64,000 nt of DNA from CBIHON01 sp966211965. GTDB taxonomy: Bacteria; Pseudomonadota; Gammaproteobacteria; Burkholderiales; Burkholderiaceae_D. Below, piece by piece: positions 53,783 to 60,955 of this stretch (its first letter is position 1; each line of letters begins with the position of its first letter). The DNA lies in NCBI GenBank assembly GCA_966211965.1, contig CBIHON010000005.1, positions 150,419 through 214,418 on the forward strand, written 5' to 3'. Position numbers and translations under genes: made by a program. Below the pieces are notes generated by a model, which was not told the DNA's origin, ran no database searches, and saw only the letters and a list, made by a program, of their open reading frames with translations.

Positions 53783-56700
53783 ATGGCGCAAGATCGCACA
53801 GCGGTTCGCGCGGTCCCGGAACGGCGGCCGCCGCCGGCGGTGACGATGCCGCCGCGTACGGTAAGCCAGGCACCGACGGCGTCGCAGCAATTGCAGCAGC
53901 GATTGGGCAATCAAGGTACGCAGGCGCTACTATCCAGGACGGGCACGCGAGCCGTGCCTGCCACCGGCGCCGGAGCGGCACCACCCGGCGCGGCCGTCAA
54001 GGCGGCATCGCAAACGGATAAGCAAGCAGGTACCGCTGCACAGCAGGCACCCGCAAGCAAACAGCCCTCCAAGCCGGGCGCACCGGCTCCTGCAGCGGGC
54101 CGGCCCAAGGCCGCGCCGGCGGCAGCCGAAGCCAAAGACGCCAAGCCCGCCGCAGCCGCCGCGCCGCGCCCGCACAATGCCATCGCCCCGGTAGCGCAGG
54201 CCGTGCATCAAAGGGCGGCCGTGGCGCGCAGCCATACCCCGCCGCATGCCGCAGTCGGTTCGGCGCAGGCGGCGGCAGTCAACCCAGTGCAAGAGCAACG
54301 GCGCGACGCCGCCACCCAGACCGTCGCCAACCTCGACGCCGCGAAAGCCGAAGCCGTCAAACGCGACGACTTCAAGTCGCGGCTGAAGCAGGCGATCGAA
54401 GCCGCGACCCCGAAGCCGAAATCGGAATCCGAAGCCGAAAATGTCATGAAGACCGGCGCGACGCAGGCCAGCGGCGCCTTGCGCGGCAACCTGGCCGCCG
54501 AGCGCGATGCCGCCACCGGCCCCTTGAAGTCGGCAGCGGCAAGCGAAGTGCCGCCAGCCTCGCAGCCCGCACCGCCGAAAACGGAACTCCAGACCGAACC
54601 GGCCGGTCCGCCGCCGGCCCCCGTATCGGCAGCGCCGGTGGTGCCCGCACCGCTGCCGCCCGAGCGGCTCGACTATTCAGCCGACCGCGCGCCGGCTGAC
54701 CAACTGATGGCGCAGAACAAGGTCAGCAAGGAGCAATTGGAAAAAGGCAATGATCCCGCCTTCGGGCCCGCCCTGGCCGCCCGCGGCAATGCAGAGAAGC
54801 ACGAGGCCACGGCCGCCGCACGCTACCGGCAATCGGAAGGCAAGCTGCAGGCGCAAACCCAGGCCTCGGCGCAACAGGCACTGGCAAAAGACCTCGGCGG
54901 CATGCACGGCGCGCGCGCGCTAAAGCTCGGCAAGGTAAGCGCGCAACAGATGAGCACGATGCAAAAGAACGCCGCCGAGCGGCAGCGCATCACCGACACC
55001 ATCAACGGCATCAAGGACAAGACGCGGACGGCGGTGGAAGCCATCCTCAACGGCATGGAGGACAAGGCCGCAAAGATTTTCGAAGATGGTCTCAAGCGCG
55101 CGGAACAAGCGTACGAGGCCGCCTTCTCGGAAGCCAAGGGTGGCGTCGGTACCTGGCTCACGACCTGGGGCAGCGACTGGGACAAGCATATCGAACAATC
55201 GCTCGCCACGGCGCGCGCCGAATACCTCAAGCAAGTCAGCGTCGCCATCGATCAGGTCGCCGACTTCGTCGAATCCACCCTCAAAGAAGCCAAGCAGCGC
55301 GTCGCTGACGGACGCAAGGAAGTCGAAAACTTCGTGAAGGGGCTGGACGACAACGTCAAGCGTTTTGGCGAAGAAGCGCTGCAGTCGGTCTCGACCGACT
55401 TCGACGCGATGGGCAGCGAGATCGAACAGCGCCGCGACGGCTTGATCGACAAACTGGTGCAGCAGTACAAGGATTCGTACGAGCGCATGTCTGCCGCCGA
55501 AGAAAAGCTGCGCGACGAAAACAAGTCGCTATGGCAGCGCGCGTACGACGCGACCGTCGGGCTGGTCAAGAAAATCATCGAATTCAAGAACATGCTGCTC
55601 GGCGTGCTGGCACGGGCGGCCGGCGTGGTCGAGGACATCATCGCCGACCCGATCGGTTTCCTCGGCAACCTGGTGTCGGGCGTGATGCAGGGCTTGAAGA
55701 ATTTCATGTCCAAGATCGGCATGCATTTGCAAAAGGGCCTGATGGACTGGCTGTTTGGCGCGCTCGGCGGCGCCGGCTTGCAGTTGCCGGAGAAGTTCGA
55801 CCTGCAAGGCATCGTCAGCATCGTCCTGCAAGTGCTCGGCCTGACCTATGCCAACTTCCGCGCACGCGCCGTCGCCATCGTCGGCGAACCGGTGGTGGCC
55901 GGGCTGGAGAAGGCCGCCGAAATATTCAAGGTCATCGTCACTGAAGGCATCCCCGGCTTGTGGCGCTTCATCAAGGAGAAGCTCACCGATCTGAAATCCA
56001 TGGTGCTCGATGCGATATGGGACTTCATCAAGGAGCGCGTGATCATCGCCGGCATCACCTGGGTGATCGGTCTGCTCAATCCGGCGTCCGCTTTCTTCAA
56101 GGCATGCAAGGCGATCTACGACATCGTGATGTTTTTCATCAATCGCGGTTCACAGATCATGGCGCTGGTCAACGCGATCATCGAATCAATGGGCGCAATT
56201 GCGAAGGGCTCGCTCGGCGTGGCCGCGACCTGGATCGAGAATGCGCTTGCCAAGGCGATTCCGGTTGCGATCGGGTTCTTGGCCGGCTTGCTTGGGTTGG
56301 GGGATGTCAGCGGGACGATCAAGAAGACGATTGATAAGGCGCAGGCGCCGGTGAATAAGGCGATGGATTGGGGGATTCTTCAGGCGGTGAAGCTAACCGG
56401 AGCGGTTGGAGGGATGTTCAAACAGAAGAAAGACAGAGAAAAGTCAGGCCTTGATGGAGTCAGAGGTCATGCCGCGGCACGCTTGAAAGCCTTGCTCGGG
56501 CCAGAAACGACTGTCCTTGGCGCTAAGAATGCTGCTAAGCAAGTCGAGGGTGAACTGGCTCCAGAGGGGCTGAAAAAACTCGTGATCAAACAGGCTAAAG
56601 ACGGATGGGCCGTTGAAGCTGAGGCAAGTCCCATTAGCGAGTTATTTAAACTGCTGCCAAAAGGAAGGCGCTACTCGGTGCGGTTCGCCGCGAAACTCTA

Positions 56701-57307
56701 TCTCACAGGGGAAGGTGACCCGACGGCCGGCACTGTCTCAAGAACTGGATTCAGCATCGGTTCGATACGACTCGGACGGGGCAAGAGTGCCGAGACAAAG
56801 CAGGTTAGTTTTGCCCAGCTATTTCCACCTGACTACGAAGCACGCGCAACCGGCATCATTGCAAAGACAGATCACCGCAGTCTGAATACGGGAGAGACTG
56901 TAGCTGAAACCGATCTGAAGCCCGTTGCATTTGCGACTGGTAATACTGGCGACGCAAAGTCAAGATCAAACTCTTCTCACGCGGAGGAACAATTCGCTGC
57001 TTGGTTCCGCAAACAGTCCATTCCATGGCAAAAGAGAGTAAGACGCATCGAAATGTTCGTTACCCTTAGCCCGTGTGGCCATCGACATCAAAGCTGTTTG
57101 AACTCTCTCATCGAAGTTCGCCAGGCTGCTGTGAATTGTCAATACGCTGAGATTGTTTGGAGCCAACCATGGGTCGATCCCACAGGGGAAACCACCACCA
57201 CTGCCCAAGATGTAGCAGCCCTGAGGGGAACATACAATCGTGTGGATGGCCCCATTGCGGCAGACCCCGATGGTGACAAGGACCAAAAACTCGAAACCAC
57301 ATCTTGA
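53783..57307 (+). CDS. eCIS cargo protein with C-terminal zinc-deaminase-like toxin domain
   Basis: A 1174-residue multidomain protein. Residues ~1-55 are disordered and contain SQQLQQRLGNQGTQALLSRT, a motif typical of proteins loaded into eCIS particles. Residues ~55-310 are Ala/Pro-rich; ~310-620 are coiled coil; ~620-860 form hydrophobic helices (GITWVIGLLNPASAFFKACK). The C-terminal ~200 residues carry a cytidine-deaminase-like signature: H1066-A-E1068 in SSHAEEQFAAWF and C1098/C1105 in TLSPCGHRHQSC, fitting zinc His/Cys/Cys ligands with E1068 catalytic. The C-x6-C spacing is longer than the usual C-x2-C. The substrate may be nucleic acid or nucleotide. From ~56.4 kb the GC content drops. 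No immunity gene follows. Confidence 0.82.
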   Translation: MAQDRTAVRAVPERRPPPAVTMPPRTVSQAPTASQQLQQRLGNQGTQALLSRTGTRAVPATGAGAAPPGAAVKAASQTDKQAGTAAQQAPASKQPSKPGAPAPAAGRPKAAPAAAEAKDAKPAAAAAPRPHNAIAPVAQAVHQRAAVARSHTPPHAAVGSAQAAAVNPVQEQRRDAATQTVANLDAAKAEAVKRDDFKSRLKQAIEAATPKPKSESEAENVMKTGATQASGALRGNLAAERDAATGPLKSAAASEVPPASQPAPPKTELQTEPAGPPPAPVSAAPVVPAPLPPERLDYSADRAPADQLMAQNKVSKEQLEKGNDPAFGPALAARGNAEKHEATAAARYRQSEGKLQAQTQASAQQALAKDLGGMHGARALKLGKVSAQQMSTMQKNAAERQRITDTINGIKDKTRTAVEAILNGMEDKAAKIFEDGLKRAEQAYEAAFSEAKGGVGTWLTTWGSDWDKHIEQSLATARAEYLKQVSVAIDQVADFVESTLKEAKQRVADGRKEVENFVKGLDDNVKRFGEEALQSVSTDFDAMGSEIEQRRDGLIDKLVQQYKDSYERMSAAEEKLRDENKSLWQRAYDATVGLVKKIIEFKNMLLGVLARAAGVVEDIIADPIGFLGNLVSGVMQGLKNFMSKIGMHLQKGLMDWLFGALGGAGLQLPEKFDLQGIVSIVLQVLGLTYANFRARAVAIVGEPVVAGLEKAAEIFKVIVTEGIPGLWRFIKEKLTDLKSMVLDAIWDFIKERVIIAGITWVIGLLNPASAFFKACKAIYDIVMFFINRGSQIMALVNAIIESMGAIAKGSLGVAATWIENALAKAIPVAIGFLAGLLGLGDVSGTIKKTIDKAQAPVNKAMDWGILQAVKLTGAVGGMFKQKKDREKSGLDGVRGHAAARLKALLGPETTVLGAKNAAKQVEGELAPEGLKKLVIKQAKDGWAVEAEASPISELFKLLPKGRRYSVRFAAKLYLTGEGDPTAGTVSRTGFSIGSIRLGRGKSAETKQVSFAQLFPPDYEARATGIIAKTDHRSLNTGETVAETDLKPVAFATGNTGDAKSRSNSSHAEEQFAAWFRKQSIPWQKRVRRIEMFVTLSPCGHRHQSCLNSLIEVRQAAVNCQYAEIVWSQPWVDPTGETTTTAQDVAALRGTYNRVDGPIAADPDGDKDQKLETTS

Positions 57308-57311
57308 GTTC

Positions 57312-57335
57312 GGTAGGCTGGGATGCAATCCCAGC
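57312..57335. repeat. REP palindrome, left copy (bounds the RAYT gene)
   Basis: GCTGGGATGCAATCCCAGC (57317-57335) preceded by GGTAG. It is a palindromic REP and the exact inverted counterpart of the right copy at 57887-57910 over 24 bases. It lies between the toxin stop and the transposase start. Confidence 0.9.
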
Positions 57336-57347
57336 TATCATCACCGC

Positions 57348-57881
57348 ATGCGAACCTACAAACGCGCCCGGATACCCGGTGCAACTTACTTCTTTACCGT
57401 AAACCTGGCCGAACGTCATGGCAATGGCCTGCTTATCCAACACATCGACGCATTGCGCGAATCGTTTCGCGTAACGAAGCTGGCGCATCCGTTTGCGATG
57501 GACGCGGTGGTGATATTGCCGGATCACCTCCATTGCCTATGGCGTTTGCCGTCGGACGATGATGACTACCCGATGCGCTGGCGCTTGATCAAAGCCGGTT
57601 TCTCTCGAATGATCGCACCGGGCGAACATGTTTCCCGCAGCCGGACGCGCAAGGGCGAACGCGGCATTTGGCAGCGGCGTTATTGGGAACACGTGATTCG
57701 AGACGAGCGGGACCTGCGCCATCATCTCGACTACATTCACTACAATCCCGTCAAGCATGGCCATGTGGCATGTGCCGTCGATTGGCCCTATTCTTCATTC
57801 CATCGGTATGTGGAACGGGGATTTTATCCGGCGAATTGGGCGGCGCCGCTGGAGGCGTTGGATTTTGCCATGGGTGAATGA
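57348..57881 (+). CDS. REP-associated tyrosine transposase (RAYT)
   Basis: A 177-residue Y1/HUH nuclease that moves REP sequences. His-x-His is H60-L-H62 in PDHLHCLW; the catalytic Tyr lies in the HHLDYIHYNPVKHG segment. The rest (ERGIWQRRYWEHVIRDERDL, YSSFHRYVERGFY) matches the TnpA-REP family. The ATG at 57348 is chosen because the family starts with this length (RTYKRARIPGATYFFTVNL). It is framed by perfect inverted REPs and begins 40 bases after the toxin gene, so it probably does not belong to the cargo but jumped into this position or stays as a hitchhiker. Confidence 0.93.
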   Translation: MRTYKRARIPGATYFFTVNLAERHGNGLLIQHIDALRESFRVTKLAHPFAMDAVVILPDHLHCLWRLPSDDDDYPMRWRLIKAGFSRMIAPGEHVSRSRTRKGERGIWQRRYWEHVIRDERDLRHHLDYIHYNPVKHGHVACAVDWPYSSFHRYVERGFYPANWAAPLEALDFAMGE

Positions 57882-57886
57882 ATGGT

Positions 57887-57910
57887 GCTGGGATTGCATC
57901 CCAGCCTACC
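57887..57910. repeat. REP palindrome, right copy (bounds the RAYT gene)
   Basis: GCTGGGATTGCATCCCAGC followed by CTACC. It is the exact reverse complement of the left copy at 57312-57335. Inverted flanking REPs are the usual arrangement around RAYT genes. The tail end overlaps the C-terminal region of the LuxR-type gene only outside its stop. Confidence 0.9.
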
Positions 57911-57917
57911 GCTGCGC

Positions 57918-58586
57918 TCAAGGCTTGCTGCGGTTCAGCGAGGACGAAGCCATCCAAGGCTCATCCCTTACCCTGCGCATTGCCTGCGCCCGTCCGGAAA
58001 GCCGCAGCTTGCGCAAAATATGATGCACATGATGCTTGACCGTCGCCACGCTCAAACTCAATTCCCGCGCGATTTCCTTGTTCGACAAGCCGCCGCCGAT
58101 CAAGCGCAGCACCTCTTCCTCGCGGCGCGTGAGCGCTTCATCCGCACCCGCTCCTCTTTTTGCGGAGGGCGGCGCCATGCGAAACAAAGCCCGCATGAGT
58201 TCGCCCGATACCTCGGATGAACAGGCCAGCCGTCCCGCAGTCACGTCCGACAGCGCTTCGTGCAGTGCCTTGACCGATCCCTCGCGCGCCACGTAGCCGA
58301 CGAAGCCGGCGCGTCCGCAGTGGGTCACCTGTTGCCGCTGCTCGTCCAGCCCGACCGCGACCAGGGCGGTGCCGGGCCAGTCGGCGGCGATGGCGCGCAC
58401 TTCTTCCAGCGCGATGTTCTGGCTGACGTCGATGAGGGCGATGTCGACCGGTGCGAGGGCAAGCGCTTCGCGTAATGCCGAGAAGCGATCCACGATGGCC
58501 GCGACCACAATGTCCTCGGCGCAATTGAGGCAGGCTGCAAGACCTTCCCCCATCAACCGGACCGGGCTCAGAATGACCACGTTCAT
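57918..58586 (-). CDS. LuxR/NarL-type regulator with degenerate receiver
   Basis: A 222-residue regulator. The C-terminal LuxR HTH is clear (LTRREEEVLRLIGGGLSNKE, then IARELSLSVATVKHHVHHIL). The N-terminal ~120 residues look like a receiver (MNVVILSPVRLMGEGLAACL) but lack the N-terminal acidic pair and the usual Lys (YVAREGS), so phosphorylation is unlikely; an Asp in IALIDVSQ sits at the acceptor position. GAGGAG precedes the ATG. It faces the eCIS locus and is a good candidate for its regulator. The N-terminal fold echoes that of the eCIS ATPase. Confidence 0.85.
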   Translation of the reverse strand: MNVVILSPVRLMGEGLAACLNCAEDIVVAAIVDRFSALREALALAPVDIALIDVSQNIALEEVRAIAADWPGTALVAVGLDEQRQQVTHCGRAGFVGYVAREGSVKALHEALSDVTAGRLACSSEVSGELMRALFRMAPPSAKRGAGADEALTRREEEVLRLIGGGLSNKEIARELSLSVATVKHHVHHILRKLRLSGRAQAMRRVRDEPWMASSSLNRSKP

Positions 58587-58952
58587 CTGTACTCCTCGAC
58601 AGACGCGCCCTTCGCATTCCTCACCGATATGGCCCGGTGTCCTATGGCAACGTGGATGTTCGCAAGAATGCTTTCACCGGATCGCCATCCTTGAGGGGCT
58701 CGCTGCGATAACTGTCATCTATCGGATGTTTAAAAGCCTATTCCAGTAGGTCGGCTCGTCGCGGCGGCCCACTGGAATAGGCTCTAAGGCCGAGTGCGCA
58801 TCGACAATGCGAGTCCGCTCGGCGGCATTACGTTTTACGGCATTTTCTGGATTTGTTTCTAGATTATCTTGCTGCGTATAAGCCTGTATTGAGCATGCTC
58901 AAATTGCCCGTCAATTTCTTCAGCGGGTCTCTGAAATTTTTAAGAGGCCATT
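58587..58952. other. Gap containing a worn TA-type palindrome
   Basis: About 365 bases with no gene. The only structure is a 13-base inverted repeat AGCCTATTCCAGT (58735-58747) and ACTGGAATAGGCT (58771-58783), followed by CTAA, resembling a degraded member of the TTAGAGCC-ended palindromes at 4626 and 25745. No terminator seen for the LuxR or hydrolase genes. Confidence 0.6.
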
Positions 58953-59828
58953 CTATTCTGGTTTCTCAAACAAAAACTTCACCGCCGCCTTGCTCATTTT
59001 GCCGGAATGGTGGCCCACGCCGGGAACGGTCACGAGCCGCCAATTAAGAGGCGTGTCCAATTCTTGCGCCTGCAACTTTGCTTTTGCATAGAAATTTTTG
59101 CCTCTCTCTAATCGATTGGGACCTTGCGCCATCGCTTCGCGCGACGTCGGGAGATTGCCTCCTTCGGTCTTGGTATCTTCTTCACTCAGAAGGATGATCA
59201 AGCGGCGGGCGAATACTTCCTGGAGCTTGGTGCGGTTGGTCGAACGCTCGTCGAGCGCCCATGGAAACCTGGAATCGGAGAGTGCGCCCGGATAGGCCGG
59301 AACCGTGTAGGCGCCGGCATTCGCCGCAACTGCTACCGACAGCCGGGGTTTGTCCATCATCAAGACGAAACGGTGAACGTATTGTGCGCCGGCGGAATGT
59401 CCGAACAGCATATATGCCGGCGTCTTTAGGCCTTCCTCATTGCGGATTTTGTCGAAGAGATTTTCGATGATCTGGAACGACCAGCCGGCCGGATCTTTGT
59501 TTTCCATGCCCCCCATCTGGAACAGCCTGTTCGGGAAGCGTTCGTTATCGAACTCGGGCGCCAGCACGATAAAGCCATGCTTGTCCGCGGCGGCGATCCA
59601 GTTGTCTCTTGCATGGCTGCCGCTGCGCTCGACGCCGTGGATGGAAAACAGCAGCTTGGACTCGGCAGTCGCGTTCCTGGGTCTGTAATAGTGGACCGTG
59701 ATCGGTTTGTCCGAGTAAGGCCCATGCGCGGTAAATGTGAAACTCTTAGATTCACCGATAGCCAGCATGCCGGCGAGGGCGCTTGCAGAGTAAACCGCGC
59801 AGGCAAGCAGGAAGAAAACATGCCGCAT
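58953..59828 (-). CDS. Secreted alpha/beta-hydrolase
   Basis: A ~291-residue exported hydrolase. The signal peptide is MRHVFFLLACAVYSASALAG. The nucleophile elbow is GHSAG in YMLFGHSAGAQYVHRF, the oxyanion region SIHGVERSGSHARD, the catalytic His is in VTVPGVGHHSGKMSK. The layout is that of feruloyl-esterase/PHB-depolymerase-like enzymes, substrate unknown. An in-frame start at 59855 would add nine residues and is less consistent with signal peptide position. Located alone. Confidence 0.85.
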   Translation of the reverse strand: MRHVFFLLACAVYSASALAGMLAIGESKSFTFTAHGPYSDKPITVHYYRPRNATAESKLLFSIHGVERSGSHARDNWIAAADKHGFIVLAPEFDNERFPNRLFQMGGMENKDPAGWSFQIIENLFDKIRNEEGLKTPAYMLFGHSAGAQYVHRFVLMMDKPRLSVAVAANAGAYTVPAYPGALSDSRFPWALDERSTNRTKLQEVFARRLIILLSEEDTKTEGGNLPTSREAMAQGPNRLERGKNFYAKAKLQAQELDTPLNWRLVTVPGVGHHSGKMSKAAVKFLFEKPE

Positions 59829-59933
59829 CCATTTCAATTTTACGGTCGGCGTCATGTTGTCGGCGTGTTTCGTTATGAGATCGAAGAAGTGCAGGGATGC
59901 GGGACCGTTGTCCGGCAGGCGAACCGGGCCGGC

Positions 59934-60356
59934 CTATTTCTTTCGTTGAGAGCGAAGCATCCGGACCTGGCTTTGCGTATCCGTCCAAAACTGGCGCAAG
60001 GTGCCGCGATATAGCCAGACGATTCCGCACATTCCATAGAGCGACAGAGAGGCGAAAAAATTGGCGTCCCGCATCAATGCAAGTGCGACCGGATTCTTGA
60101 AATGCCAGTAGATCCAGTAGCATCCGTCTACTGTGAACCATGTCAGAAATAGCATGAGCGGCCAGTCGCGCCATCGGCGCTCGACGATGACGCGCATGCT
60201 CCAGGGCGCCGTAAGATAGGCCAGTATCGCCATGATGAAGCTGATCGGGATATCCCAGTCAGGCGCTTCATAATAGAAAGAACCAACGATCAGCAGAGCG
60301 ATGCCGATCGCCAGGGTAAACAGCTTCCAAGGCCGCAGGTATTCTTCGGCAGGCAT
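59934..60356 (-). CDS. Small multi-pass membrane protein, unknown
   Basis: A 140-residue membrane protein with four predicted transmembrane helices (KLFTLAIGIALLIVGSFYY, ISFIMAILAYLTAPWSMRVI, WPLMLFLTWFTVDGCYWIYW, ANFFASLSLYGMCGIVWLYR). Trp-rich and without charged residues in the helices. I do not recognise a family. It ends 105 bases from the start of the hydrolase on the same strand. Confidence 0.75.
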   Translation of the reverse strand: MPAEEYLRPWKLFTLAIGIALLIVGSFYYEAPDWDIPISFIMAILAYLTAPWSMRVIVERRWRDWPLMLFLTWFTVDGCYWIYWHFKNPVALALMRDANFFASLSLYGMCGIVWLYRGTLRQFWTDTQSQVRMLRSQRKK

Positions 60357-60377
60357 GGCGATATCCGGAAGAGGTTT

Positions 60378-60599
60378 TTATTTTCTCTTGTAGACGATTT
60401 TCTTTTTGCCGGCTTCGCAGCTTCCAACGGTTTTCTCATCTTTCACCTGGTCGGCAGCAACGATCTCCAACTGGAAATTCTTGGCGCCCTTGGCTTCGAT
60501 TTTCGTCGTGATCTCTGTCTTCAGTTCTTCGCAAGCCTTCTGTGCGAACGCTGGAAAAACGCTAAGGAAAAGGCCGAGTGCCGCGATGGTGTTCTTCAT
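60378..60599 (-). CDS. DUF1161-family small periplasmic protein
   Basis: A 73-residue protein with a signal peptide (IAALGLFLSVFPAFAQKA) and the short DUF1161 core: KACEELKTEITTKIEAKG, FQLEIVAADQVKDEKTVG and SCEAGKKKIVYKRK. Two Cys in the mature part can form a disulfide. The function of the family is unknown. The ribosome site is visible as a GGAG-like element before the ATG (complement of CTCCC at ~60605). Its neighbour downstream is the membrane protein gene. Confidence 0.85.
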   Translation of the reverse strand: MKNTIAALGLFLSVFPAFAQKACEELKTEITTKIEAKGAKNFQLEIVAADQVKDEKTVGSCEAGKKKIVYKRK

Positions 60600-60722
60600 T
60601 TTTTCTCCCAGAGGGTTGCTGATGGTTTTTCCGGTACCAAGGAAAATACCGGAAGTACAATTTTACCCTCGGAAGCGCCGGCGTCACCATATCGGCGGGC
60701 AAGTGGAGATGCGGGCCTCAGC

Positions 60723-60938
60723 CTATCGTTGCTTGCGCAAAGGGTCGAGCAGATGTCTCAGCGCATTGTGATCCAGCTCATACATCAGTGCCAGCAAACC
60801 GCCCAGTTCACCAGACGGAAAACCTTCGCGTGCAAACCAGCCGAGGTAATGGCCCGGCAGGTCGGCGATCAAACGGCCTTTGTATTTCCCGTAAGGCATT
60901 TCACGTGTGACCAGGAGCTGTAAATGTTCGGGATTCAT
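60723..60938 (-). CDS. DUF3820-family protein
   Basis: A ~71-residue protein: MNPEHLQLLVTREMPYGKYK and GRLIADLPGHYLGWFAREGF match DUF3820 (sometimes labelled quorum-sensing-regulated virulence factor) with the conserved MPYGKYKG and LPxxYLxWF. An in-frame ATG at 60971 exists, but family members start at the chosen Met. It lies just after the aidB stop (17 bases), on the same strand, and could be cotranscribed. Function not known. Confidence 0.85.
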   Translation of the reverse strand: MNPEHLQLLVTREMPYGKYKGRLIADLPGHYLGWFAREGFPSGELGGLLALMYELDHNALRHLLDPLRKQR

Positions 60939-60955
60939 TGAAGGATTTGCTTTCT

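Noticed and set aside
30573..57307. Prophage or R-type tailocin
   Set aside because: No capsid, terminase, integrase, holin or regulator of lysis; the AAA+ ATPase, DUF4255 and LysM genes are eCIS-specific.
30573..57307. Type VI secretion system
   Set aside because: No TssJ/L/M membrane complex, ClpV or Hcp-like gene; hub and spike are separate proteins.
57108..57533. Immunity-like minus-strand frame overlapping the toxin's end
   Set aside because: It runs opposite the deaminase motif and the RAYT start, with no family features.
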